Assembly: GCF_030146175.1 (NCBI RefSeq)
Contig: NZ_JASLCE010000033.1
Location: 1-47,541 of the forward strand
Direction of reading: 5' to 3'
Length of the DNA stretch: 47,541 nt
From: Flavobacterium sp.
GTDB lineage: Bacteria > Bacteroidota > Bacteroidia > Flavobacteriales > Flavobacteriaceae
Shown: positions 17,496-24,869 of the stretch, piece by piece
How positions within the stretch are numbered: the first letter of the stretch is position 1
Layout of the letters: each line of letters opens with the position of its first letter
Position numbers and translations under genes: made by a program
Notes under the pieces: model-generated
What the model was told of the DNA's origin: nothing
The model's input: the letters and a program-made list of their open reading frames with translations, nothing else
The model's database searches: none

Positions 17496-18412
17496 GAATT
17501 TGATAAGCTAAAAGGGTTATTGTTCGCTTTTATTGTTTTACTTTTTTTAAAATTAGCCAGGTTGAGGTATGTAATAGCGCCCAACATTACAATAATACCT
17601 TGTATTTGTACAAAAGTAATATTTTCTCCCAGTATAATATGGGCACAGAAGACCGCTACGGGTAATTCAAGGGTTAGAAGTATGGAACTTAAACTGGCTC
17701 CGATTTTGGGCATTCCGATACTAAAACATACCGGTGGGATAACAGTGCCAAAAATAGCGAGGAATAGTCCCCATTGAAGTAAACCATAGTTTAAATGAGT
17801 ACTCATGAGTATGGATTTTAAATTGATCATAAATATAATCGTGGCAGATCCGGTCATCATTAACGCGCTTTTTTCGAATACAGGCGTTTCTTTTCCGAGT
17901 TGACTGGTGAAGATTACGGATAAACTATAAATAACAGCCGATAATAAACCTAATACAATACCAGTTAGTGAAATATTGAGTCGTCCGATTGTTAAGAGAT
18001 TTCCAGCGAGGATAGTTCCTATAATGATAAAAATTGTAGCTATTGTGGTGGAGCGGGAAGGCCGCTTTTTAAAAAAGAACCATTCTGTAATACTACTGAT
18101 CCAGGTGATTTGCATGAGCAGAACAATAGCCAGTGAAGCCGGAATATAGGAAACGGACAGGTAATAGATATACGCGGAAAGCCCGATTGAAGTTCCGGCA
18201 ACTAATAATCTCCAGTTTTGTATAATAGGAGTGGATCTATTTGTAAGCCGTCGGAACAAAACAATACCCCATAGCAGGAGCGCACCTAAAAAGGCTTGTG
18301 CCAGTGTAATTTCGCCGGCTGTGTAACCTTGACTATAAGCAATCTTGGCAAACGAAGCCAGCATACCATAGCTGATGGCGCCAAGTGCAACAATTAGAAC
18401 ATGCTTAATCAT
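17492..18412 (-). CDS. EamA/DMT superfamily transporter (paralogue 2)
   Basis: The 306-residue protein has ten predicted transmembrane helices in two EamA repeats and a basic tail (FKKSKTIKANNN). It is a paralogue of the transporter at 10221-11117, sharing SYGMLASFAKIAY at the start and the IPASLAIVLLMQITW motif. It is the first gene of a two-gene operon with an alpha/beta hydrolase and diverges from an Lrp/AsnC-type regulator gene. EamA proteins often export amino acids or metabolites; the Lrp neighbour fits an amino-acid-related substrate but does not prove it. Confidence 0.9.
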   Translation of the reverse strand: MIKHVLIVALGAISYGMLASFAKIAYSQGYTAGEITLAQAFLGALLLWGIVLFRRLTNRSTPIIQNWRLLVAGTSIGLSAYIYYLSVSYIPASLAIVLLMQITWISSITEWFFFKKRPSRSTTIATIFIIIGTILAGNLLTIGRLNISLTGIVLGLLSAVIYSLSVIFTSQLGKETPVFEKSALMMTGSATIIFMINLKSILMSTHLNYGLLQWGLFLAIFGTVIPPVCFSIGMPKIGASLSSILLTLELPVAVFCAHIILGENITFVQIQGIIVMLGAITYLNLANFKKSKTIKANNNPFSLSNS

Positions 18413-18435
18413 AAAAATAATTATTTGGTGTTTTG

Positions 18436-18446
18436 TCCGTACAAAT
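18436..18446 (-). promoter_or_regulatory. Left arm of divergent inverted repeat, overlapping the EamA -7 box
   Basis: Plus-strand TCCGTACAAAT at 18436-18446 is the exact inverse of ATTTGTACGGA at 18553-18563. On the reverse strand the arm overlaps the -7 box TAGATTTG (18442-18449) of the transporter operon, 29 bases from its ATG. Confidence 0.6.
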
Positions 18447-18552
18447 CTATATATATGAAGAATATGTTTCTATTTTTTATTTTAAATGCGTAAATAGTCC
18501 TTAAAATTGTTTTATTTGTTGTTTTTTGTTCGATATAAATTGTTTTTTTGTA

Positions 18553-18563
18553 ATTTGTACGGA
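18553..18563 (+). promoter_or_regulatory. Right arm of divergent inverted repeat, at the regulator promoter
   Basis: ATTTGTACGGA is the inverse partner of 18436-18446. It overlaps a -7-like TAATTTG (18551-18557) just ahead of the regulator ATG at 18573. Both promoters thus carry the same TTTGTACGGA start region in mirror orientation. Confidence 0.6.
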
Positions 18564-18572
18564 AAAAATCCA

Positions 18573-19034
18573 ATGGACGAATTGAGTAAGCAGGAAATTG
18601 AACTGTTGCGAATATTGCAAAAGAATGCGCGATTTGATATAACGGATCTTACCGAACGACTAAATATGTCGCGTACTTCGGTTTATGACCGAATCAAAAA
18701 ACTGGAAAACGAAGGCTATATTAAAAACTATGCTGCCATCATTGATCATAAAAAAGTAGGACTCAACTTTATTGTAATTGTAACCGTTTCCTTAAACAGT
18801 CAGCGGTTGGATTATGTAGAAGAGTTTTCAAAACAAGTGGCGCAGCTTGATGAGGTTGTGGAAGCCTATGTAACCGGAGGGATTTTTGATTATATTCTGA
18901 AAGTAGTGGTTAAAGACCCGGAGGCGTTTAATGATTTTATCGCAACGAAATTATCGGTAATCCCCAATATCAGTAAAATTAAAAGTTCGTTTGTGATGAA
19001 CTATATTAAACAATCGACCGTATTACCGATCTGA
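18573..19034 (+). CDS. Lrp/AsnC family transcriptional regulator
   Basis: The 153-residue protein has an N-terminal winged helix-turn-helix (ELLRILQKNARFDITDLTER, then LNMSRTSVYDRIKKLENEGY; residues 8-52) and a C-terminal RAM/ligand-binding domain (VVEAYVTGGIFDYILKVVVK). The start at 18573 is chosen over an upstream ATG because it opens with the family-typical MDELSKQEIELL. It diverges from the EamA-hydrolase operon, which is the likely target along with itself. The last 12 bases overlap the end of the convergent HxlR-type gene. Confidence 0.9.
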   Translation: MDELSKQEIELLRILQKNARFDITDLTERLNMSRTSVYDRIKKLENEGYIKNYAAIIDHKKVGLNFIVIVTVSLNSQRLDYVEEFSKQVAQLDEVVEAYVTGGIFDYILKVVVKDPEAFNDFIATKLSVIPNISKIKSSFVMNYIKQSTVLPI

Positions 19035-19400
19035 TGACTTTCCAAAACCACCTTCCATATCCTGAAAAGCCCATTGCGCCATCGCTTCAATAACCGGTAA
19101 TAAACCAATTCCGGCATTACTCAGTCGGTAAGTAACAAAAGGTGGAACAACCGGTTTGGCTTCGCGGATTACCAGATTGTCGGTTTCCAGTTGTTTTAAA
19201 TGCTGGATGAGCATTTTTTCGGTAATGGCCGGTATCGCTCTTTTTAGTTCACTATAGCGTTTGTCGCCTTTGGAAAGATGGTACAGAATAATTGGTTTCC
19301 AGTAACCGCCAATGCGTTCCATCACATAACTCACCGGGCATTGTTCCAAAGCATAACGCTTGTTTTCCTGTATTGTCGATGTTTCTTTAATCGCTGTCAT
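19023..19400 (-). CDS. HxlR-type winged helix regulator
   Basis: The 125-residue protein is of usual length for the HxlR family: N-terminal CPVSYVMERIGGYWKPIILY (cysteine near residue 20) followed by the winged helix RYSELKRAIPAITEKMLIQH and YRLSNAGIGLLPVIEAMAQW. Family members often sense reactive electrophiles or redox state through the N-terminal cysteine. The ATG at 19400 is chosen because upstream codons are not conserved-looking. It diverges from a QorB/NmrA-like oxidoreductase gene, the likely target. Confidence 0.88.
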   Translation of the reverse strand: MTAIKETSTIQENKRYALEQCPVSYVMERIGGYWKPIILYHLSKGDKRYSELKRAIPAITEKMLIQHLKQLETDNLVIREAKPVVPPFVTYRLSNAGIGLLPVIEAMAQWAFQDMEGGFGKSSDR

Positions 19401-19423
19401 AATACATACTTTAGGGTAAGTAC

Positions 19424-19454
19424 TTGTGTAAAAGTAAGTGCAAATATACCTTTG
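19424..19454 (+). promoter_or_regulatory. Promoter of the NmrA-like gene
   Basis: TTG (19424-19426), 20-base spacer, TACCTTTG (19447-19454), close to the Bacteroidetes TTG-N19-TAnnTTTG consensus. The box abuts the reverse-strand -7 TATATTTG (19441-19448) of the HxlR gene. Confidence 0.7.
19441..19448 (-). promoter_or_regulatory. Promoter -7 box of the HxlR-type gene
   Basis: Reverse-strand TATATTTG, overlapping by two bases the forward TACCTTTG of the oxidoreductase gene, so polymerase cannot readily occupy both. Confidence 0.6.
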
Positions 19455-19480
19455 TCTTGTCAAATTAAAAAACAATTCAC

Positions 19481-20359
19481 ATGAAAATAACAGTCTCAGG
19501 TTCTTTAGGGAACATCGGAAAACCATTAACTACAAAATTAGTAGCAGCCGGACATGATGTAACGGTAATCAGTAGTGCAGCGGATCGAAAAGAAGCGATC
19601 GAAAAATTAGGAGCAAATGCAGCGATCGGATCGGTAAGTGATGCCAATTTCTTAAAAGAAGCGTTTACCGAAGCAGATGCCGTTTTTGTCATGACACCAC
19701 CCAATATGGGCGGTGCCAATATTATCGCAAATACTACCGAAGCCGGAAAAGCGTTTGCTTCCGCGATCATTGCATCGGGTGTAAAACGCGTGGTTATGTT
19801 GAGCAGTATCGGTGGGGATTTGCCAACCGGAAACGGGCCGATCACCGGATTGCATAACATCGAGAAAATATATAACGAATTGGAATCGGTTTCCGTAACC
19901 TTTCTACGTGCCGGTTTATTCTTCACCAATTTTTATAACGATGTGCCGTTGATCAAAGGAATGGGAATTATGGGTGCGAATTATCCGGGTGCTATTCGTG
20001 TGCCGTTTGTATATCCGGGCGATATCGCAACCGCTGCGGCTGAAGAATTGCAAAAAAGCAGTACCGGTAAAAATGTCCGCTATATTGTGAGTGATGTCCG
20101 TACGCCAAATGAAGCAGCTCGGATATTAGGAACGGCGATCGGAAATCCGGAATTGCCTTGGGTTGAATTTACAGACGAACAGGCTTTACAGGGAATGCAA
20201 CAGGCCGGACTTCCGGAAGAAGTGGCGCAATTGTATACCGAAATGGGTTCCGGTTTCCGAAATGGAACGATTCCGGCCGATTTCGAACGCAATGGTTCGC
20301 CGGTAGACGGGCAAACGAAACTGGAAGATTTTGCGACGATTTTTGCTGCCGGTTTTTAA
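19481..20359 (+). CDS. NmrA-like/QorB-type NAD(P)-binding oxidoreductase
   Basis: The 292-residue protein has an N-terminal Rossmann fold with the glycine motif GSLGNIGKPLTTKL (residues 6-19) and the pattern of atypical short-chain dehydrogenases (NmrA/QorB): VFVMTPPN, ASGVKRVVMLSSIGG, FLRAGLFFTNF. The classical Tyr-x-x-x-Lys pair is not evident, as expected for this group. It likely binds NAD(P)H and acts as a reductase or redox sensor. It is divergent from an HxlR-type regulator, a common regulator-target arrangement. Confidence 0.88.
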   Translation: MKITVSGSLGNIGKPLTTKLVAAGHDVTVISSAADRKEAIEKLGANAAIGSVSDANFLKEAFTEADAVFVMTPPNMGGANIIANTTEAGKAFASAIIASGVKRVVMLSSIGGDLPTGNGPITGLHNIEKIYNELESVSVTFLRAGLFFTNFYNDVPLIKGMGIMGANYPGAIRVPFVYPGDIATAAAEELQKSSTGKNVRYIVSDVRTPNEAARILGTAIGNPELPWVEFTDEQALQGMQQAGLPEEVAQLYTEMGSGFRNGTIPADFERNGSPVDGQTKLEDFATIFAAGF

Positions 20360-20382
20360 GAATAACGAAATCGGAATGAACA

Positions 20383-20422
20383 GACCTGACCCGTTTTCAT
20401 AACCGGTCAGGTCTTGTTTTTA
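20383..20422 (+). terminator. Terminator after the NmrA-like gene
   Basis: AGACCTGACC (20383-20392) pairs with GGTCAGGTCT (20406-20415), followed by T-rich sequence. The arm shares the GACCTGAC core with the hairpin at 47334-47365. Confidence 0.8.
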
Positions 20423-20534
20423 GGATTCTGTTGTTCAATTTTTATGAAAGATATTTAACAAATATTTTGTTTATTTTTTGGATTACCGCATCAATCGCTT
20501 TGTAACTTTACAAAACCTTAAATATAATTTGATT

Positions 20535-21206
20535 ATGGCGGTGACGAAAAGAACCAACGGAAAAAAAGAATCCGTTACAGAAGATACGATTATTACCAAT
20601 TATATGAACCAGGTTCTGGAAAAACATCAGGAACCGGTGAGTGTGTTTCACTTTTGCAAGGAAAACAAAATTGATGAAACTGCATTTTACAGTTTCTTTC
20701 CGTCACTGGACGGAATCCGGGAAACCATTTGGATCAAGTTGTTCGAAAATGCAGTGATAAGCCTTAAAAATGACGAGGCCTTTGCAACCTATTCCAATCG
20801 GAATAAATTACTGGCATTGTATTTTACTTTTTTTGAAATTCTGACTTTAAACAGAAGTTATGTCTACTTTGTACTAAAGGAAAACGAAAAGGGTTTACAT
20901 AATCTGAAACAACTGCGCAAACTCCGCAATCGATTTAAAAAGTTCCTTAAAGAAGAAATACAGGCGCAGTTTGCCGATAAACATGAAAAAATCGATAAGG
21001 TGGCCAAACCGATATTGACGGAAGCCGCCTGGGTACAATTCCTGTTTATTCTGAAGTTTTGGATAGACGATACATCGGTTGGTTTCGAAAAAACGGATAT
21101 CATGATCGAAAAAGCGGTAAAAGCAGCATTCGATGTGTTGGATACAACCCCGTTGGAAAGCCTTTTCGACCTCGGCAAGTTTGTCTGGAAAGAAAGATTT
21201 AACTAG
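20535..21206 (+). CDS. TetR-like regulator with conserved C-terminal domain
   Basis: The 223-residue protein looks like the Bacteroidetes TetR-like proteins that accompany AarF kinases: an N-terminal part resembling the TetR helix-turn-helix (TIITNYMNQVLEK, ETAFYSFFPSLDGIRETIW, residues 17-70), with little positive charge in the recognition helix, and a helical C-terminal domain. The start at 20535 (MAVTKRTNGKK) replaces an upstream ATG that adds an unlikely tail. It is followed after 26 bases by an AarF/UbiB kinase gene, in an apparent operon. Confidence 0.75.
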   Translation: MAVTKRTNGKKESVTEDTIITNYMNQVLEKHQEPVSVFHFCKENKIDETAFYSFFPSLDGIRETIWIKLFENAVISLKNDEAFATYSNRNKLLALYFTFFEILTLNRSYVYFVLKENEKGLHNLKQLRKLRNRFKKFLKEEIQAQFADKHEKIDKVAKPILTEAAWVQFLFILKFWIDDTSVGFEKTDIMIEKAVKAAFDVLDTTPLESLFDLGKFVWKERFN

Positions 21207-21232
21207 ATCCTCCCTCAAAATCGTTTGACCTT

Positions 21233-22546
21233 ATGAAAACACTCAATAAAATCCCGACAAACAAAATGGAACGGGCAGGAGCGCTCGTGAAAACAGGTTT
21301 AAAAGTGGGCGGAAATTACCTGGCCTATTATGGTGAAAAAATGGTAAATCCGACACTTTCCAAAGACAAACTCAACGAAAATAATGCGGAGGATATCTAC
21401 GATGGATTGAAAAATCTGAAAGGTAGTGCGTTAAAAGTAGCGCAGATGCTCAGTATGGAAAAAAACATCATGCCGAAAGCGTATGTTGAAAAATTTTCAC
21501 TGGCACAATTTTCCGTTCCGCCATTATCGGCACCGTTGGTTCGCAAAACGTTTAAAAAATATCAGGGCGAATACCCGGAAACCTTATACGATACCTTTAC
21601 ACCCGATTCGGTCAATGCGGCAAGCATCGGTCAGGTGCATAAAGCAACAAAAAACGGAAAAAAACTGGCCGTAAAAATTCAGTATCCCGGTGTAGCCGAC
21701 AGTATTAGTTCGGATCTGGCCATTGTAAAGCCGTTTGCCATTAAAATGTTTAACCTACAGGGAAAGGATTCGGATAAATATTTTAAGGAAGTAGAACAAA
21801 AACTGCTGGAAGAAACCGACTATAAACTGGAATTAAAACAGGGAATGGCGATTGCCAAAGCCTGTTCGGCTATAGAAAATCTGAAATTTCCGGGCTATTA
21901 TCCGGAATGGTCATCCGAAAAAATCATTACGATGGATTGGATGGAAGGACAACATTTGTCGGAGTTCGCTGTCAGTAATAGTGATCCACAACAAGGAGAT
22001 CGCATCGGACAGGCCTTGTGGGATTTCTATATGTTTCAGATGCATACTTTAAAACAGGTACATGCCGATCCGCATCCCGGGAATTTTCTGGTGGATGCCG
22101 AAGCGAATCTGATTGCTATCGACTTCGGTTGTATCAAGCAAGTACCGGAAGATTTTTATATCCCATATTTTGAACTGGCCCGACCTGAGGTGATCAACCA
22201 TCCGGTGCTATTCCGCGAAAAATTATTTGAACTTGAAATCCTCCGCCCGGATGATACACCTGAAGAAATTGCTTATTTCTCAGAATTGTTTCACCAGTTG
22301 CTAAGTCTGTTCACGCAACCTTTTCACGGAGATTATTTCGATTTTTCCAATGCGGAATTTTTTGAAAATATCGCCAAAATGGGGGAAGCTTTTTCGAAAG
22401 ATACCCAATTACGGAAAATGAATGGTAACCGCGGATCAAAACACTTCTTGTATATCAACCGTACTTTTTTTGGACTGTACAACCTGTTGCACGACCTTAA
22501 AGCACGGATTGATACCCGAAATTTTGAAAAATATCAAATCTCCTAA
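21233..22546 (+). CDS. AarF/UbiB (ABC1) family atypical kinase
   Basis: The 437-residue protein has the ABC1 family motifs: the KxGQ-like KGSALKVAQMLSME segment near residues 64-77, an Ala-rich loop NAASIGQVHKA with lysine in LAVKIQYPG, and the catalytic/metal part HADPHPGNFLV and AIDFGCIKQVPED. UbiB-type proteins are atypical ATP-binding kinases linked to quinone synthesis and lipid handling; this organism should make menaquinone, so the exact role is open. It follows the TetR-like gene directly; 69 bases separate it from the ABC ATPase. Confidence 0.9.
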   Translation: MKTLNKIPTNKMERAGALVKTGLKVGGNYLAYYGEKMVNPTLSKDKLNENNAEDIYDGLKNLKGSALKVAQMLSMEKNIMPKAYVEKFSLAQFSVPPLSAPLVRKTFKKYQGEYPETLYDTFTPDSVNAASIGQVHKATKNGKKLAVKIQYPGVADSISSDLAIVKPFAIKMFNLQGKDSDKYFKEVEQKLLEETDYKLELKQGMAIAKACSAIENLKFPGYYPEWSSEKIITMDWMEGQHLSEFAVSNSDPQQGDRIGQALWDFYMFQMHTLKQVHADPHPGNFLVDAEANLIAIDFGCIKQVPEDFYIPYFELARPEVINHPVLFREKLFELEILRPDDTPEEIAYFSELFHQLLSLFTQPFHGDYFDFSNAEFFENIAKMGEAFSKDTQLRKMNGNRGSKHFLYINRTFFGLYNLLHDLKARIDTRNFEKYQIS

Positions 22547-22589
22547 AAGGATTACCGCTGTCTTCCTGTTGTTGGATAAGGAAACTTTG

Positions 22590-22597
22590 TAATTTTG
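22590..22597 (+). promoter_or_regulatory. Promoter -7 box for the ABC ATPase gene
   Basis: TAATTTTG matches TAnnTTTG 19 bases before the ATG; a TTG at 22572-22574 is four bases too close. Confidence 0.45.
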
Positions 22598-22615
22598 TGC
22601 CTCTAAAAAATAAGA

Positions 22616-23560
22616 ATGCTACACGTAAAAAATATTTCGTTCGGTTATAACGAAAAAACGATAATTAAGAATATCGATTTTACCATAGAAAAGGGACAGC
22701 ATATTGCGGTTATTGGTGAAAGCGGATGTGGAAAAAGTACCCTTTTAAAACTGATTTACGGGTTATACGATCTGGATGAAGGTCAGATTTTCTGGGGCGA
22801 TACTCCGGTACTCGGACCGAAATACAATCTGGTAGCCGGTATGCCGTTTATCAAATACCTGGCTCAGGATTTTGATCTGATGCCGTATGTAACGGTGGCC
22901 GAAAATGTCGGGAAGTTTTTATCGAATTTCTACCCGGAGGAAAAGAAACAGCGCATTCAGGAGTTGTTGGAAATTGTGGAAATGACAGAATTTGCCAATG
23001 TAAAGGCAAAATACCTGAGTGGCGGTCAGCAGCAACGTATCGCGCTGGCACGGGTATTGGCGTTGGAACCGGAAGTGATGTTGCTGGATGAGCCGTTTAG
23101 TCATATTGATAATTTTAGAAAAAATGCCCTACGACGCAATTTGTTTGCCTATCTGAAAGCCAAAAAAATTACCTGTATTGTGGCAACACACGATAGTACG
23201 GATGCCTTGTCTTTTGCCGATGAAACTTTTGTGTTATTCGACGGTGAAATTGTAGACCGCGGGCCTTCGACGATCATTTATAATAATCCGGTAAATAAAT
23301 ATACCGCTTCGCTTTTTGGTGAGGTTAACGAACTGAAGTTGTCGGATATCGTAGAAGTCGAAGGTGAAGATGAGGTGGTATTGTTGTATCCGCATCAATT
23401 GCGGGTTGTGGAAAGCGGAAAAATGAAAGTACTGGCCAAGCAATCGTATTATAAAGGAAGTCACTATCTGATTAAAGGTATTTTTGACCGGAAAGTGATC
23501 TTTTTTGAACACGATACAGCACTGGAAAACAATGAGGAAGTAACCTTAATGATCAGCTAA
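22616..23560 (+). CDS. ABC transporter ATP-binding protein without a permease neighbour
   Basis: The 314-residue protein has Walker A GESGCGKST (residues 34-42), the Q-loop in YLAQDFDLMPY, signature LSGGQQQR (134-141), Walker B VMLLDEPF and the H-loop ATHD. A C-terminal extension of about 80 residues (VVLLYPHQLRVVESGKM, IKGIFDRKVIFF) resembles a TOBE-like domain of importer ATPases such as PotA or CysA. No membrane permease or binding protein lies nearby, so its partner is elsewhere or it acts in another process. It is followed after 10 bases by a small acidic protein gene. Confidence 0.88.
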   Translation: MLHVKNISFGYNEKTIIKNIDFTIEKGQHIAVIGESGCGKSTLLKLIYGLYDLDEGQIFWGDTPVLGPKYNLVAGMPFIKYLAQDFDLMPYVTVAENVGKFLSNFYPEEKKQRIQELLEIVEMTEFANVKAKYLSGGQQQRIALARVLALEPEVMLLDEPFSHIDNFRKNALRRNLFAYLKAKKITCIVATHDSTDALSFADETFVLFDGEIVDRGPSTIIYNNPVNKYTASLFGEVNELKLSDIVEVEGEDEVVLLYPHQLRVVESGKMKVLAKQSYYKGSHYLIKGIFDRKVIFFEHDTALENNEEVTLMIS

Positions 23561-23570
23561 ATAATATACG

Positions 23571-23972
23571 ATGCCAAGAGAAGATAGCTTAATGCGGCAA
23601 ATTAGCGAACTCGGATTTGCTTTAAAACGATTGATGGAACGAATGAAGGGCGGAGGATCCGGTGGCGGACTTACGTTGGATTCGGATCCGGTCGATAACG
23701 CACTGACGGAAGAAATGGGTTTTGGACGGGATACATTATTACAGGTAGCACCGGAAAATATCATTTCCTTCTTATTGGAAAACCCGGGATTTTCGGCGGA
23801 CAATCTGGAACTTTTTGCCGATTATCTAACGCAAATTGGCCAGGGAAAAGACTATCAGGAAAATCTCTATCGGAAAGCTGTTGTCATCTATGACTATGTG
23901 AATAAAGCTACCGCTACTTTTTCGATGGAACGACAAAATAAAATACAAGCGATTCGGTCGAAATTAAAATAA
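23571..23972 (+). CDS. Small conserved-looking protein downstream of the ABC ATPase
   Basis: The 133-residue soluble protein starts with a helical segment (SLMRQISELGFALKRLMERM), has a glycine-rich linker (GGGSGGGLTLDSDP, residues 28-41) and a helical rest (LFADYLTQIGQG, YRKAVVIYDYVNKA). It has no signal or membrane segment and no domain I can name. Its position 10 bases after the ABC ATPase, sharing its terminator, suggests a functional partner. Confidence 0.75.
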   Translation: MPREDSLMRQISELGFALKRLMERMKGGGSGGGLTLDSDPVDNALTEEMGFGRDTLLQVAPENIISFLLENPGFSADNLELFADYLTQIGQGKDYQENLYRKAVVIYDYVNKATATFSMERQNKIQAIRSKLK

Positions 23973-23974
23973 AG

Positions 23975-24001
23975 AAAGCCTAATTTGTTAGGCTTTTTTT
24001 T
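23975..24001 (+). terminator. Terminator after the ABC ATPase operon
   Basis: AAAGCCTAA (23975-23983) pairs with TTAGGCTTT (23988-23996) around TTTG, then a long T run. Confidence 0.9.
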
Positions 24002-24065
24002 ATGATAAAAAGTAGCGGACGTCGTTTTTTAAGTGATGTTAAAAAATGATCTTGTTTTTAAAATA

Positions 24066-24096
24066 TTGTTATAAAAATATTTTTTTCGTATTTTTG
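24066..24096 (+). promoter_or_regulatory. Promoter of the small two-gene operon
   Basis: TTG (24066-24068), 20-base spacer, TATTTTTG (24089-24096), close to the Bacteroidetes consensus, 30 bases before the first ATG. Confidence 0.65.
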
Positions 24097-24126
24097 GTAA
24101 AGACAGAATTTTAAAATGAAGGAGTT

Positions 24127-24348
24127 ATGCAAGAGTTAAAATTTAAAATATCACCGGGAACAATACGGAAAGTCAATCGTATGCTTATTGCTAATAATGA
24201 TGTTTGTTTGGAAAATGCCGGAAATTATAGAGGAGTGATTACTGTCAAAACCATTATAAATGGAATTGTCAGGATTAGAGAGATCAGTAGAGCGGAAATT
24301 AATGAAGCATATGGGAAATCTCTAAAGGAATATGCAGCGAAATTATAA
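24127..24348 (+). CDS. 73-residue protein, first gene of an unknown overlapping pair
   Basis: The product is basic and soluble (ISPGTIRKVNRMLIANND, then GVITVKTIINGIVRIREISR) and looks like a small alpha-beta domain; no known family is recognised. It has its own near-consensus promoter. Its last 17 bases overlap the next gene in another frame, strong evidence of co-expression. Confidence 0.6.
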   Translation: MQELKFKISPGTIRKVNRMLIANNDVCLENAGNYRGVITVKTIINGIVRIREISRAEINEAYGKSLKEYAAKL

Positions 24349-24814
24349 TTACATTTATTCCAAACTGGTAGAAGGAGATACGGATCTTATTGGGCATATT
24401 GCTTACTCATTCTATAAGAAGGGTAAAGTTGAATATATTGAAAAACAGGAACAGATAGGAAATTGTCTTACCGATACGGATTTAATAGCATTTAATGATT
24501 TTTCGTCTTCCGATTGTACCATTCAAAGTTATAGAGCGAAAGCAGAGTGTACGCTCCAAGGGTTTATTGATAATCTACTTCAAGAAGAACTAAAAAATTA
24601 TGACGGACAGGTTGCAAGTCGGCAAACGGAAATATTGAAAGACATTATAAAGCCGCTTGTACCTTCCTTTTGGAATACTATTGCAATTGGAGTAATCAGT
24701 TCTTTTGCATTTGCCCTTTTAATCGTCATTTTTGCAGTAATTGCAGAATATGGAAATAATGTCGTTACTATTAATGTTGTAAAAACACAAACTAAAATCC
24801 AGAGCGAAAAATAA
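24332..24814 (+). CDS. Membrane-anchored protein of unknown function
   Basis: The 160-residue protein begins with a soluble N-terminal domain (NYIYSKLVEGDTDLIGHIAY, FNDFSSSDCTIQSYRAKAE, residues 5-75) and has one strong transmembrane segment near residues 120-142 (VISSFAFALLIVIFAVIAEY) with a short tail. The LVEGDTDLIGHIAYSFYKK and SYRAKAE blocks resemble small membrane proteins sporadically found in Bacteroidetes accessory loci, for which I know no function. It overlaps the 73-residue gene by 17 bases. Confidence 0.65.
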   Translation: MQRNYNYIYSKLVEGDTDLIGHIAYSFYKKGKVEYIEKQEQIGNCLTDTDLIAFNDFSSSDCTIQSYRAKAECTLQGFIDNLLQEELKNYDGQVASRQTEILKDIIKPLVPSFWNTIAIGVISSFAFALLIVIFAVIAEYGNNVVTINVVKTQTKIQSEK

Positions 24815-24833
24815 CAATACTTCGGTACAATAA

Positions 24834-24865
24834 AAAAATCCCTCCTGTAACAAGGAGGGATTTTT
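24834..24865. terminator. Bidirectional terminator between the small operon and the S9 peptidase
   Basis: AAAAATCCCTCCT (24834-24846) pairs with AGGAGGGATTTTT (24853-24865), a 13-bp stem with a six-base loop. Confidence 0.9.
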
Positions 24866-24869
24866 AGGA

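Noticed and set aside
19477..19929. 150-codon frame antisense to the NmrA-like gene
   Set aside because: Shadow of a well-supported Rossmann protein.
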